A DNA stretch of 64,000 nucleotides from positions 1 to 64,000 of the forward strand of contig CAYTGN010000003.1 in NCBI GenBank assembly GCA_964437415.1. The letters run 5' to 3'. The position numbers were made by a program, and so were the translations under genes. The notes under the pieces are model-generated. The model was not told the origin of the DNA. It did no database searches and worked only from the letters and a program-made list of their open reading frames with translations. The stretch comes from CADEDV01 sp964437415 (GTDB lineage: Bacteria > Bacteroidota > Bacteroidia > Chitinophagales > Chitinophagaceae). Every line of letters begins with the position of its first letter. The first letter of the stretch is position 1. Below are positions 51,915-61,445 of this stretch, piece after piece.

Positions 51915-53009
51915 ATGAAAATTGCCGAAATAATTTCCTTTCTGGAATCATTAGCCCATCCCTCGCTGCAGGAATCGTATGACAATGCAGGTCTCATCAC
52001 CGGGCAGCCGCAATGGGAATGCAGCGGCATTATTTGTTGTTTGGATGCCACCGAAAATGTGATCGGCGAAGCCATCGAAAAGAAATGTAACCTCGTGGTG
52101 GCCCATCACCCTATCGTTTTTGGCGGACTGAAAAAAATCAATGGCAAAAACTATGTAGAAAGAACAGTGATTGCCGCCATTAAAAATGATATTGCCATCT
52201 ATGCCATCCATACCAATCTTGATAACGTAATCAACGGTGTGAACGGGAGAATGGCCTCCATGCTGGGTCTGCAAAATCTGTCTGTCCTGGCACCAAAAGA
52301 AAATACTCTCAAAAAGCTGTTTACCTTCTGTCCTCTTGACAAAGCAACCGAAGTAAGGGATGCGATCTTTTCGGCCGGTGGCGGCCATATCGGCAACTAC
52401 AGCGAATGCAGTTTTAATGTTGACGGCACCGGCACTTTCCGCGGGGGCGATGGCTCCAATCCTTATGTGGGCAAGCCGGGAGAGCAACACCAGGAAAAAG
52501 AAACAAGGATAGAAGTGATCTTTCCGGCCTGGCTTGAACCAGCCATCGTCGCGGCTATGAAGGCGGCCCATCCCTACGAAGAAGTGGCTTTTGATGTGGT
52601 TCCTCTGGCAAACCTGTACCAAGGGGTCGGCGCCGGCATCATTGGTGAATGGGCCGAACCCATGGAGGAGAAAGCCTTTTTGGAAAAGCTCAAACAGGTT
52701 TTTGGCCTGCAGATGGTGCGTCATACAGCACTTCGGGGAAAGCCGGTTAAAAAAATTGCCCTTTGCGGTGGTGCAGGTAGTTTCCTCGTTTTCAGGGCTT
52801 TGGCCTCAGGAGCAGATGCTTATGTAACGGCAGATATGAAATACCATGAGTTTTTCGATGCCGATGGCCGCATCCTGATTGCCGACATCGGGCATTACGA
52901 AAGCGAGCAGTTCACTATCAGCCTGCTGCAGGAAGTTTTGGAGCAAAAATTCCCTACCTTTGCCGTCCTTAAAACAGCCGTAAGAACCAACCCGGTTCAT
53001 TATTGCTGA
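51915..53009 (+). CDS. NIF3-like dinuclear metal protein
   Basis: A 364-residue protein of the NIF3/YbgI family that forms a hexameric ring with a dinuclear metal site. Metal-binding motifs are AHHPIVFGG (about residues 63-71), YAIHTNLDN and the C-terminal IGHYESEQF. A CutA/PII-like insert (about 130-240) is present, as in the longer Gram-positive and Bacteroidota forms. Some relatives act as GTP cyclohydrolase 1 type 2 homologues, but its activity is not proven. The next gene starts 25 bases downstream. Confidence 0.93.
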   Translation: MKIAEIISFLESLAHPSLQESYDNAGLITGQPQWECSGIICCLDATENVIGEAIEKKCNLVVAHHPIVFGGLKKINGKNYVERTVIAAIKNDIAIYAIHTNLDNVINGVNGRMASMLGLQNLSVLAPKENTLKKLFTFCPLDKATEVRDAIFSAGGGHIGNYSECSFNVDGTGTFRGGDGSNPYVGKPGEQHQEKETRIEVIFPAWLEPAIVAAMKAAHPYEEVAFDVVPLANLYQGVGAGIIGEWAEPMEEKAFLEKLKQVFGLQMVRHTALRGKPVKKIALCGGAGSFLVFRALASGADAYVTADMKYHEFFDADGRILIADIGHYESEQFTISLLQEVLEQKFPTFAVLKTAVRTNPVHYC

Positions 53010-53034
53010 AGCTTTTAAAAACTTCAAATACAAA

Positions 53035-53790
53035 ATGGCAAACGTCAAAGAATTTTCCGTTGAAGAAAAACTGACTTCCCTGGTTACCCTCCAGAAAATC
53101 GAAAGCAAACTGGATGAGGTTCACATCCTGAAAGGGGAACTCCCGATGGAAGTGGCCGATCTTGAAGATGAGATCACCGGTCTGCATGCACGCCAAACCC
53201 GCATCGAAGAAGAGATCAACGGGGTGACGGATTTTATTTCTCAACGAAAAGAAGCCATCAAAGAAGCAGAAGGCCTTATTAAAAAATACGATAAGCAAAG
53301 CAACGACGTAAAGAATAACCGTGAGTTTGAGGCCATCAACAAAGAGATCGAGATGCAGCAGTTAGAAATCAAGCTGGCTGAAAAACACATCAAAGACGCT
53401 ACGGAAGAGATCGCTGAAAAAGCTGTGCACCTGGAAAAAGCCAAAAAGAACATTGCTGCCAAAGAAAGCATCCTGGCCAACAAGAAAACAGAGCTGGAAA
53501 AGATCATCGCTTCTAACGAAAAAGAAGAAAAACATTTCAATAAACTGGCAGCCGAAGCAAAAGAACATGTGGACCCCCGCCTGCTCACCAGCTATGAAAA
53601 GATCCGCAAAAGCTATCGTAATGGTTTGGCAGTTGTTCCGGTGGAAAGAGATGCCTGCGGTGGTTGTTTCAACGCCATTCCTCCTCAAAAGCAAAGTGAG
53701 ATCAAACAACACAAAAAGATCATGATCTGCGAAAACTGCGGCCGCATCCTTGTGGATGAAGACCTGCACAGTTCCGTAGAGGTAAAATAA
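53035..53790 (+). CDS. C4-type zinc-ribbon coiled-coil protein
   Basis: A 251-residue protein. The first 190 residues form a long antiparallel coiled coil, rich in Glu, Lys and Ala (KEAIKEAEGLIKKYDKQSND, LEKIIASNEKEEKHF). A C-terminal zinc ribbon follows, with two CxxC pairs (CGGCFNAIPP and CENCGRIL). This architecture is PF02591 (zf-RING_7). Such proteins may bind RNA or nucleic acid, but no role is certain. It is co-transcribed with the NIF3 gene, as often seen, and is ended by a terminator. Confidence 0.9.
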   Translation: MANVKEFSVEEKLTSLVTLQKIESKLDEVHILKGELPMEVADLEDEITGLHARQTRIEEEINGVTDFISQRKEAIKEAEGLIKKYDKQSNDVKNNREFEAINKEIEMQQLEIKLAEKHIKDATEEIAEKAVHLEKAKKNIAAKESILANKKTELEKIIASNEKEEKHFNKLAAEAKEHVDPRLLTSYEKIRKSYRNGLAVVPVERDACGGCFNAIPPQKQSEIKQHKKIMICENCGRILVDEDLHSSVEVK

Positions 53791-53816
53791 ATTTTCAGTT
53801 ACCTGACTATACTTTT

Positions 53817-53850
53817 CCTCCCGCCACAGGCGGGAGGTTTTTTATTTATT
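53817..53850 (+). terminator. Intrinsic terminator after the zinc-ribbon gene
   Basis: A 9-base perfect stem (CCTCCCGCC/GGCGGGAGG, loop ACA, 53817-53837) is followed by TTTTTTATTTATT. Confidence 0.9.
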
Positions 53851-53881
53851 ATTTCCCCGATACATTTAATTTGCAGCAGCA

Positions 53882-55537
53882 ATGCTGCAGCAGCTTTCCA
53901 TACAGAACTACGCCATCATTGATGAACTGGAGATCAGTTTTTCGGACAATATGAATGTCATCACCGGTGAAACCGGCGCCGGCAAGTCCATCATCATCGG
54001 GGCGCTGAATCTGATACTGGGTGAAAGAGCGGACTCTGCAGTATTGGTGAATAAAGAAAAGAAATGCATCGTAGAAGGAACTTTTAGCGCCGAAGGCAGA
54101 AAGGCCGTCAAAGATTTCCTGAAACAAAACGACCTGGATGCAGAGGATGAACTGGTGCTGCGACGGGAGATCGGAAGTAACGGAAAGTCGAGGGCTTTTA
54201 TCAATGATACTCCTGTTAATCTTTCGCAATTGCAGCAACTCAGCTCCCAGCTGGTTGACCTGCACCGCCAGTTTGATACCCTGGAATTAGGCGATAATGA
54301 TTTTCAGCGGCAGGTGCTCGATGCCCTGGCCGGTCATGGCGACACGATAGAAGAATACAGATCAGCATTTCAGCAATGGCAACTGCTGAAAAAAGAAGGA
54401 GAACAACTAAAAGAGCAAAAACAGCAGTTTGATAAAGAAGCCGACTACAACCGTTTTCAATATACCGAACTGGAAGAAGCCGGTTTTAAAGAAAATGAAC
54501 TGGAGCTTATTGATGCCGAACTGAAACTGCTCAGCAATGCAGAGGGCATAAAATCTGTTCTTGACAAAGTACAGGACGAATTGCAGGAAGGAGATAACCC
54601 TATTGTGCAGCATCTGAAAAGCCTCATCAACCAGCTTTCCGTTTATTCATCGTATCACACAGAGTTGCCGGGTCTGCTGGAGCGGTTGCAGGCCGCCCAG
54701 GTTGAACTAAAAGACATTGCTTCAGAGCTAAATCATATCAGCGACCACATCCACTACGACCCGCAAAGAATAGAACAGTTGAGTGAACGGTTATCGCAGG
54801 GGTATAAACTACAGAAAAAACATGGGGTCAGCACAACAAATGAACTATTATTTATTCAGCAGCATTTAGAAGAAAAACTGCAGGCGGTGCTGGATATTGA
54901 CCATGCCATTGCACAGAAAGAAAAAGAAACCGGTGAATGGCTGGCAAAAGCTAAGCAGCTTGCTGCAAAGATTACAGAGGGAAGAAAAAAACAAGTAAAA
55001 CCATTAGAAGAAAAAGTGAATAAGCTGCTGGCGCAGGTGGGCATGCCCAATGCCAAACTGAAAGTGGAAATAAAAGAAGGAGTCCTGAACAACCAAGGCG
55101 CTGATGCTATTGAGTTTTTATTTGATGCCAACCGGAGCGGCCAGTTTCAGCCGGTTCGCAAAGTGGCCAGCGGTGGTGAACTCAGCCGCCTGATGCTTTG
55201 CATCAAATCACTGGTGGCAAAATCAATTGACCTGCCCACCCTCATTTTTGATGAAATTGACACCGGCATTTCCGGTGAAGCAGCAAGACAGGTAGGCATC
55301 ATCATGAAAGAACTCGCAGCGAAAAGACAACTTATCTGCATCACCCATCAACCACAAATAGCCGGTAAAGCTGATGCCCATTTCTTTGTTTATAAAGAAA
55401 TAGTGAAGAATACAGTGAAAACAAATATCCGGCAATTGTCAACGGATGAACGCATAACCGCTATTGCCAAAATGCTGAGCGGTGAAAAACCTACGGCAGC
55501 TGCCATGGAGAATGCAAGAGAAATGGTAGGGAATTAG
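53882..55537 (+). CDS. recN: DNA repair protein RecN
   Basis: A 551-residue SMC-like ATPase of double-strand break repair. Walker A is GETGAGKS (residues 29-36), followed by a long coiled coil (about 150-370), the ABC signature VASGGELSRLML and Walker B LPTLIFDEIDTGISGEAA. The last part has CITHQPQIAGKADAHF, the usual H-loop region. It starts at ATG 53882, right after the terminator of the previous gene. Confidence 0.96.
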   Translation: MLQQLSIQNYAIIDELEISFSDNMNVITGETGAGKSIIIGALNLILGERADSAVLVNKEKKCIVEGTFSAEGRKAVKDFLKQNDLDAEDELVLRREIGSNGKSRAFINDTPVNLSQLQQLSSQLVDLHRQFDTLELGDNDFQRQVLDALAGHGDTIEEYRSAFQQWQLLKKEGEQLKEQKQQFDKEADYNRFQYTELEEAGFKENELELIDAELKLLSNAEGIKSVLDKVQDELQEGDNPIVQHLKSLINQLSVYSSYHTELPGLLERLQAAQVELKDIASELNHISDHIHYDPQRIEQLSERLSQGYKLQKKHGVSTTNELLFIQQHLEEKLQAVLDIDHAIAQKEKETGEWLAKAKQLAAKITEGRKKQVKPLEEKVNKLLAQVGMPNAKLKVEIKEGVLNNQGADAIEFLFDANRSGQFQPVRKVASGGELSRLMLCIKSLVAKSIDLPTLIFDEIDTGISGEAARQVGIIMKELAAKRQLICITHQPQIAGKADAHFFVYKEIVKNTVKTNIRQLSTDERITAIAKMLSGEKPTAAAMENAREMVGN

Positions 55538-55556
55538 AAAATTTGCCAATGCGCAA

Positions 55557-55763
55557 ATGAAACTAAAAGCTTTTATTATACTATCCATCATTCTTCTTTC
55601 CCTGATCCCGGTTTACCTGTTCCATAAATATCTTCAAAATATCCTCCGGCCACGGGAATCTATGCAGCGATTACTGCTTTATCTTATTGCAGGCTTTGGA
55701 TTAGTGTTTGGCTACACATTTCTGATTGTATTACTGATAAAAACTATCTTCCCGGAGGCTTGA
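55557..55763 (+). CDS. Small membrane protein with two helices
   Basis: A 68-residue protein with two hydrophobic helices (about 4-24 and 39-62) joined by a positive loop (HKYLQNILRPRESMQR). No family is recognised. It begins 19 bases after recN and 37 bases before fabI on the same strand, so it is probably in the same transcript. Bacteroidota genomes often place a short membrane protein here, but the role is unknown. Confidence 0.6.
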   Translation: MKLKAFIILSIILLSLIPVYLFHKYLQNILRPRESMQRLLLYLIAGFGLVFGYTFLIVLLIKTIFPEA

Positions 55764-55800
55764 TAAGAACTTCTTATTTTTACCGCCCAAAATCAATGCT

Positions 55801-56616
55801 ATGGCAAATAACTTACTGAAAGGAAAAAAAGGCATCATCTTCGGCGCACTGGATGAAAAATCCATCGCCTGGAAAACAGCATTGAAATGTCATGAAGAAG
55901 GCGCACAGATCGTGTTGACCAATGCCCCCGTGGCTCTCCGCATGGGTGAGATCAATAAACTTGCCGAAGCCTGCGGCAATGCCCCCGTGATCGGCGCCGA
56001 TGTGACCAATATGGATGACCTGAAAAACCTGTTTGAAAAATCCATTGAACATTTTGGCGGCAAGATTGATTTTGTGCTCCATTCCATCGGCATGAGCCTG
56101 AATGTGCGGAAAGGCAAACACTATACAGAAATGAACTATGAATGGAACCAGAAAACCCTTGATATATCTGCCATGAGCCTGCACCGGGTGCTGCGCACCG
56201 CCTGGGACTTGGATGCCCTGAATGAATGGGGCAGCGTGGTGGCGCTGACCTATATCGCTGCACAACGGGTGTTTCCCGATTACAATGAAATGGCCGACGC
56301 CAAAGCCCTGCTGGAAAGTGTGACAAGAAGTTTTGGCTACCACTACGGCGCCAAAAAGAAAGTGAGGGTAAATACCGTTTCCCAATCACCCACCCGCACC
56401 ACAGCCGGCAGCGGGGTGAAAGGTTTTGATGGTTTCATCAATTATGCCGAAGCCATGAGTCCGCTGGGCAATGCGACAGCTGAGGACTGCGCCAATTATT
56501 GTGTAACACTCTTCAGCGACCTGACCCGATATGTCACCATGCAGAACCTGTTCCATGATGGTGGATTCAGCTTCACCGGGGTGACGCAGGGAGTGATAGA
56601 ACAAATGGAGAAATAA
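55801..56616 (+). CDS. fabI: Enoyl-[acyl-carrier-protein] reductase FabI
   Basis: A 271-residue NADH-dependent reductase that completes each round of fatty acid elongation. The catalytic pair is Tyr161 and Lys168 (Y-x6-K), in RVFPDYNEMADAKALLES. The nucleotide-binding start KGIIFGALDEKSIAW and LHSIGMSLNVRK are normal for FabI. It is probably the target of the usual FabI inhibitors. The terminator at 56641 follows. Confidence 0.96.
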   Translation: MANNLLKGKKGIIFGALDEKSIAWKTALKCHEEGAQIVLTNAPVALRMGEINKLAEACGNAPVIGADVTNMDDLKNLFEKSIEHFGGKIDFVLHSIGMSLNVRKGKHYTEMNYEWNQKTLDISAMSLHRVLRTAWDLDALNEWGSVVALTYIAAQRVFPDYNEMADAKALLESVTRSFGYHYGAKKKVRVNTVSQSPTRTTAGSGVKGFDGFINYAEAMSPLGNATAEDCANYCVTLFSDLTRYVTMQNLFHDGGFSFTGVTQGVIEQMEK

Positions 56617-56640
56617 AACAATTAATGACTTTAATAAGAA

Positions 56641-56670
56641 AAGCCTCCCGACCGGAGGCTTTATTTTTTT
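56641..56670 (+). terminator. Intrinsic terminator of fabI
   Basis: An 8-base stem (AAGCCTCC/GGAGGCTT, 56641-56661) is followed by ATTTTTTTAT. Its other strand also has a short T run, so it may be bidirectional. Confidence 0.85.
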
Positions 56671-56700
56671 ATACTCGTGGCTCGCAGCTAATGGCTTCGC

Positions 56701-56922
56701 TCAATACTCATCCTCATTGAACAGGAAATCCTCCTGTGTCGGGTAGTCGGGCCAGATGTCTTCGATGGTCTCATACACATCTCCCTCGTCTTCCAGTTCC
56801 TGCAAATTCTCCACCACTTCAATAGGCGCCCCGCTGCGAATGGAATAATCAATCAGTTCATCCTTGGTTGCGGGCCAGGGTGCATCTTCGAGATAGGAAG
56901 CCAGTTCTAATGTCCAAAACAT
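56701..56922 (-). CDS. DUF2795 protein
   Basis: A 73-residue acidic protein of the DUF2795 family: MFWTLELASYLEDAPWPATKDELIDYSIRSGAPIEV begins the conserved domain, followed by VVENLQELEDEGDVYETIEDIWPDYP. The C-terminal tail is acidic. The family's function is unknown. A full-match -7 element (TACTTTTG) lies 71 bases upstream. Confidence 0.85.
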   Translation of the reverse strand: MFWTLELASYLEDAPWPATKDELIDYSIRSGAPIEVVENLQELEDEGDVYETIEDIWPDYPTQEDFLFNEDEY

Positions 56923-56992
56923 GTTCTCAGGGTTTAAAATTTTGAATAAGGTTTGTTTCTTTTATTATGGAGACCCGCCCCCAAATTTTCCG

Positions 56993-57000
56993 CAAAAGTA
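56993..57000 (-). promoter_or_regulatory. Predicted DUF2795 gene -7 promoter element
   Basis: On the minus strand TACTTTTG fully matches TAnnTTTG. It lies in the 220-base gap to lolD, which otherwise shows no gene. Confidence 0.5.
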
Positions 57001-57142
57001 ACGGTATTAACGAATTTTCCAAATCCGGCCTTATACACCGGGTTTGAAGAAAATCTTAAAAAGACCGCCCTGTTTTCAATAACGGTTTTGCCGGGGGTTG
57101 TGTTTTATGGATATTTGATTTCTTAAACCCGTTTTTAGCTGC

Positions 57143-57793
57143 ATGATCACCGGAAAAAATATCTATAAACGTTACGGCCCAGTAGAAGTGCTGAAAGGAG
57201 TGAATATTGAGATCGGCAAAGCTGAGATCGTTTCCATTGCCGGGCCCTCCGGTTCGGGAAAAAGTACCTTGCTGCATATCCTGGGAACCTTAGACAAGGC
57301 CGATTCAGGCTCTGTGAGCATGAACGGTGCAGAAACCGGGGCTTTGAATGGTAAAAAACTGGCGGCTTTCCGCAACCGGCATATCGGGTTCGTTTTCCAG
57401 TTTCACCATCTTTTGCCGGAATTTACCGCCCTGGAAAATGTATGTATCCCCGGGTGGCTGGCAGGCCGCAAAAAAAGAGAAGTGGAGGAAAAGGCTAAAG
57501 AACTGCTGGTCATGCTTGGCCTCAGTCAGCGGCTGGAGAACAAACCCAACCAGCTTTCGGGTGGCGAGCAACAACGGGTGGCTGTGGCAAGGGCTTTAAT
57601 CAATAAGCCCGATATTGTTTTTGCTGATGAACCCACCGGAAACTTAGACACAGCCAATGCCAATGACCTGCACCAGCTCTTCTTTGATCTGCGCAAACAG
57701 TTCAATCAAACCTTCCTTATTGTTACACACAACGAGGAACTGGCCCGCCTGAGCGACAGGGTGCTGCACATGAAAGACGGAAAGATCGTCTGA
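57143..57793 (+). CDS. lolD: Lipoprotein-releasing ABC transporter ATPase LolD
   Basis: A 216-residue ATPase of the LolCDE type, which moves lipoproteins from the inner membrane to the periplasm. Walker A is GPSGSGKST (about residues 34-42), FVFQFHHLLPEFTALENV is the Q-loop region, LSGGEQQRVAVARAL is the intact signature, FADEPTGNLD is Walker B and LIVTHNEE is the H-loop. The LolC/E permease genes are not adjacent. MacB-like ATPases are close relatives, so the assignment is from overall similarity. Its stop touches the stop of the converging barrel gene. Confidence 0.88.
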   Translation: MITGKNIYKRYGPVEVLKGVNIEIGKAEIVSIAGPSGSGKSTLLHILGTLDKADSGSVSMNGAETGALNGKKLAAFRNRHIGFVFQFHHLLPEFTALENVCIPGWLAGRKKREVEEKAKELLVMLGLSQRLENKPNQLSGGEQQRVAVARALINKPDIVFADEPTGNLDTANANDLHQLFFDLRKQFNQTFLIVTHNEELARLSDRVLHMKDGKIV

Positions 57794-58399
57794 TCAGCGC
57801 ATACCCCCACCCTGGAATAACGGCACCTGTATACCTCCCCGTATGATCGGTATGGTTCGTCCCAGGTTATCAGTATAAGGAGAATTGGCATCACCCATCA
57901 CATCAAACAAAACAGACAGATAGAAGAAAGGCTGGCCTCCCCTGCCCTGCCGTCCTGTAGTATAACCACCACCGATGAGAAAGCTGCCAACATCCAGGCT
58001 GGGATATGAAACAGAACCACCGCCTCCGGACTGAATATATTTCTGCTTTATGAAATTGTGCTCATATTGGGCATGTGCAAACAGGAAGCGAACGGGATAT
58101 AACCTCACAAAACCACCGCCACCATACATGGTCTGTCTTAGCTTATCATTGGAAAATTGTATATCACGGGTCGAACTGTAGGTATAGTTAACCACAATGC
58201 CTGCATCAGACCAGTTGGTGATACTGTAGCCAAAAACAGGACTGGCACCGACAAGAAAAGTGTTGTTGAAAAAAGAAAGGGAAACACTGCCACCAGTGAA
58301 CAGGTTTTCTTTCGCCGGTCTTTTCTCTTCATCATCCTGCGCCGCTAATGGCACTGAGAAAACAAGACAGAGTAACGGTAGTAACAGTTTTTGTTTCAT
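57794..58399 (-). CDS. Outer-membrane beta-barrel protein
   Basis: A 201-residue protein with a signal peptide (MKQKLLLPLLCLVFSVPLAAQ) and repeated barrel strands rich in Gly, Tyr and Phe (SVSLSFFNNTFLVGASPVFGY, VGSFLIGGGYTTGRQGRGGQPFFYLSVLFD, RGGIQVPLF). It resembles small Bacteroidota porin-like barrels; no exact family can be named. The gene is convergent with lolD and lies 18 bases downstream of a membrane-protein gene on its own strand. Confidence 0.75.
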   Translation of the reverse strand: MKQKLLLPLLCLVFSVPLAAQDDEEKRPAKENLFTGGSVSLSFFNNTFLVGASPVFGYSITNWSDAGIVVNYTYSSTRDIQFSNDKLRQTMYGGGGFVRLYPVRFLFAHAQYEHNFIKQKYIQSGGGGSVSYPSLDVGSFLIGGGYTTGRQGRGGQPFFYLSVLFDVMGDANSPYTDNLGRTIPIIRGGIQVPLFQGGGMR

Positions 58400-58417
58400 A
58401 TAAAAGGTTTTAGATTT

Positions 58418-58897
58418 TTATGTGAACTCCTGTTGCTCCATCCAGTCAAGCTGCAGGTCATGGATGATGATCCCCCTGGCAGGAAATTTTGCCACCATGG
58501 CCAGCAACAGCACAAATGTGATTGACAAAAGCCAGTAATTCCCTGAAAGAAAAAATAAAATTATACTAAACAAAGCAGTTCCTTCACAAAGAGCCAGGTA
58601 CAGGATAAGGGCAGACTTATAGAAGTTCAATTTCCCGGAAAGATCAGCAGCGCTATCTCTGCTGTTTTGTATTTTTTTGCCATACAAACTGCGGGCAAAA
58701 AGCAAAAGCATCGCTGCAATAGCTATGGCAACACCAAGAACTATATCATTATACTGTTGAAGTATCTCCACACCAGCCATGGCTTGCTGCAACAGGATTA
58801 TGATCAAAGCAAAAATTAACACTCCTCCCATTAAAGCAACTGCAATGACACGCATCGTTTTCAGGTCAGCCTGTATAGTTGAGGATGGTTTCGTCAT
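58418..58897 (-). CDS. Membrane protein with four helices
   Basis: A 159-residue protein with about four hydrophobic helices (18-38, 49-68, 92-113, 116-135) and a hydrophilic start. No family is recognised. Its start overlaps the stop of the GlcD-like gene by four bases (ATGA), so translation of the two is probably coupled. A small role with that dehydrogenase, for example as a membrane anchor, is possible but only inference. Confidence 0.6.
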   Translation of the reverse strand: MTKPSSTIQADLKTMRVIAVALMGGVLIFALIIILLQQAMAGVEILQQYNDIVLGVAIAIAAMLLLFARSLYGKKIQNSRDSAADLSGKLNFYKSALILYLALCEGTALFSIILFFLSGNYWLLSITFVLLLAMVAKFPARGIIIHDLQLDWMEQQEFT

Positions 58898-60309
58898 GCA
58901 TCAAATATTTTTCCTGCATTCAGGATATTATTCGGATCAAACACCTTTTTTATTTCCCGCATCAGTCTCATTCTTGCTTCTTCAACCACAATATCCATAT
59001 AACTCTTTTGTATCAGCCCGATACCATGCTCCCCGCTGATGGTGCCCCCGAGGTTTTTCACCACTGTGAACAGTTCCCGGAGCACTGCATTCATTGCTTC
59101 GCTGCCATAGCTGTTGGGAATACCATCTTTATGGATACGGATGTGCAGGTTGCCGTCACCAGCATGGCCATAGCACACCACTTTAAAATCGTGTTTTCTT
59201 CCCAGCTCTTTGACCGCCCTGATCAACGCCGGCAGTTCAGCCCTTGGCACCACCGTATCTTCTTCAATGCTGTATCCCGCCATCTTCACTGCTTCGGCCA
59301 CCCTTCTGCGCAGTTTCCACAGTTCTGCCTTTTGCTGTGCATCATCGGCAAAATAAATTTCTCCGATATCATATTGCGCCAGCACTTCCCCAATAGCTTC
59401 CATTTCCTTCATCAACACATCCATATCGTTACCGTCAACTTCAATAATGAGGTGTGCCTCGGTATCGTCCGTAACAGGCACGGCTGTGCTGTCAACCATT
59501 TTGCTGACGATCTTCAGTGCATTTATTTCCATCAACTCTATGGCGCTGGGCACAAATCCCGCCCTGAAGATGGCACTCACCGCTTCACCGGCCTGCTCAA
59601 GATTGCAGAAAGGCACCAGCATCAGCAGGTCATATTTCGGATAGGGGATGAGTTTCAAAACAATTTTTGTAACAATGCCTAAAGTTCCTTCGCTTCCAAC
59701 AACGAGCTGCGTAAGATTATACCCCGTTGCATTCTTTAAAACATTTGAACCTGTCCATATCACTTCGCCAGTTGGCAACACCATTTCTAGGTTCAGTACA
59801 TAATCTTTTACCACACCATATTTCACTGCTTTGGGGCCACCGCTGTTCTCTGCAATATTGCCGCCGATAAAACAAGAACCCCTGCTGCTGGGATCCGGAG
59901 GATAAAACAATCCCTTTTCTTTTACAGCATTTTGCAGCACCTCTGTGATCACCCCCGGTTCTGTGGTGACCTGCAGGTTGCGTTCATCAATTTCCAGGAT
60001 CGTATTCATTCTTTCAGTAGAGAGCAACACACCGCCAAGTTGGGGCAGGGCGCCTCCGCTCAAACCTGTGCCTCCACCTCTTGGCGTAACCGGTATTCTT
60101 TCGTTATTACAAAGACGAAGTATGGCGCTGATCTCTTCTGTTGATCGCGGCTTTATCACCACTTCGGGTAAAAAATGAAGGTTCTCAGTCTGGTCACGGG
60201 CATATTGCTCCAATGATTCTTCATCGAGAAACACATGGTTTTCTCCAACAATTTGTTTCAATGCTTCTGCAAGTTGTGTTGTAACTACGGCCGGTTCGCT
60301 TACTTCCAT
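58894..60309 (-). CDS. FAD-linked 2-hydroxyacid dehydrogenase (GlcD-like)
   Basis: A 471-residue flavoprotein. The FAD-binding domain has PRGGGTGLSGGALPQLGG and FIGGNIAENSGGPKAVKYGVVKDYV; the C-terminal FAD-oxidase domain has CYGHAGDGNLHIRIHK and SGEHGIGLIQKSYM. The likely substrates are glycolate or D-lactate, electrons going to the respiratory chain; sequence does not settle which. The usual iron-sulfur partner (GlcF) is not next to it. It is followed by an overlapping membrane protein gene. Confidence 0.9.
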   Translation of the reverse strand: MEVSEPAVVTTQLAEALKQIVGENHVFLDEESLEQYARDQTENLHFLPEVVIKPRSTEEISAILRLCNNERIPVTPRGGGTGLSGGALPQLGGVLLSTERMNTILEIDERNLQVTTEPGVITEVLQNAVKEKGLFYPPDPSSRGSCFIGGNIAENSGGPKAVKYGVVKDYVLNLEMVLPTGEVIWTGSNVLKNATGYNLTQLVVGSEGTLGIVTKIVLKLIPYPKYDLLMLVPFCNLEQAGEAVSAIFRAGFVPSAIELMEINALKIVSKMVDSTAVPVTDDTEAHLIIEVDGNDMDVLMKEMEAIGEVLAQYDIGEIYFADDAQQKAELWKLRRRVAEAVKMAGYSIEEDTVVPRAELPALIRAVKELGRKHDFKVVCYGHAGDGNLHIRIHKDGIPNSYGSEAMNAVLRELFTVVKNLGGTISGEHGIGLIQKSYMDIVVEEARMRLMREIKKVFDPNNILNAGKIFDA

Positions 60310-60388
60310 TAAAAGTGATTTACAATCTTAGAATGTTGTAAAAATCGGAAATATCAGGCAAATGTTGATAGTGAAATATGCGGGCCTG

Positions 60389-61423
60389 TCAATATTTGAA
60401 GGAGGGACACATGGATTCCCGGCGGTTTCCCATGTAGCGATCCACCACTCCCTGTTTGATGAGTGAAAATTCAAAGGCGCCGCGGCTGCCGTTAAAATTC
60501 CGGAGAGTAGAGATGGTGGCGTCATAGGTGAATGTGAAAATATAGTCTTTGTATCCCAGCCCGATCATAGGTATCACTGCATCTTTATGCCGGTAATACA
60601 AGCCGCCGATCAGCACCTGCTCGCCATCACCGGAGAGATTGTAATGAGCATTCATGCCGCCAACCAGTTCGGTTGATTTGGCCTGGTAAGAAAAATAAAC
60701 ATTGGGGTTAACGATCCACTGATCATTCAGTTTGAAACTGCCGTTGATAAATGCATTATGCCGTAGCGAAATGCGGTTGTCAATTCCGGGTTGTGCATCG
60801 AAAAATGATTCACGGGGCCGGTTCACATGCATCGTGGAAAATCCGGCATTGATATAAACGAGGTCTGTTGGAAAATAAGCATAATTCACCCCGGCCTGAA
60901 TATCAAGATAACTGATATTGTTGCGGTCGAGGTTAACAGAAGTCGGTAGATGGTTGTCGAAAAATTGTCCGTCAAACTGGTCGGGAAATTTGAGATTGGT
61001 CACATTGATCTGTTTATTTGCCCAACCGAGATTGAAACCAAGGCTGACAAGACTTCCTGCATCAATCATCTGGTGATAGGCCACTGATCCATACACTTTG
61101 GTGGAAGTGAGATTGCCGCTGCCGGCCACGTCCCTGAGGATGAGCCCTCCAACTCCAAGCCAGCCTGTGTTGTCTTCATTTTTCATCACCTGTGCATCAC
61201 CGAAAACACTCATTGTTTTATAAGGAATGGACATGATGGATGACCACTGGTTGCGGAAATTCATGCCGAGCCTGTAATCACCATCGGGAATAAACCCCGT
61301 ATTGGCAGGATTGGTGGACAAAGGAGAATTCATGAACTGGGAAAAATGAAGACTCTGTCCCTGTGATGATGTCACAAAAACCAAACACAATGCTGCGACG
61401 AATATTTTTATTTTATACTTCAT
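60389..61423 (-). CDS. PorP/SprF family T9SS membrane protein (second copy)
   Basis: A 344-residue outer-membrane protein with a signal peptide (MKYKIKIFVAALCLVFVTSSQGQ). The family opening is SLHFSQFMNSPLSTNPANTGF, followed by many barrel strands. I chose the second methionine; three more residues are possible. It is the paralogue of the protein at 42368 and directly follows a second PKD adhesin gene, so it again forms an adhesin-SprF pair. Confidence 0.93.
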   Translation of the reverse strand: MKYKIKIFVAALCLVFVTSSQGQSLHFSQFMNSPLSTNPANTGFIPDGDYRLGMNFRNQWSSIMSIPYKTMSVFGDAQVMKNEDNTGWLGVGGLILRDVAGSGNLTSTKVYGSVAYHQMIDAGSLVSLGFNLGWANKQINVTNLKFPDQFDGQFFDNHLPTSVNLDRNNISYLDIQAGVNYAYFPTDLVYINAGFSTMHVNRPRESFFDAQPGIDNRISLRHNAFINGSFKLNDQWIVNPNVYFSYQAKSTELVGGMNAHYNLSGDGEQVLIGGLYYRHKDAVIPMIGLGYKDYIFTFTYDATISTLRNFNGSRGAFEFSLIKQGVVDRYMGNRRESMCPSFKY

Positions 61424-61445
61424 TTTCTGCATTTAAACATCATCA

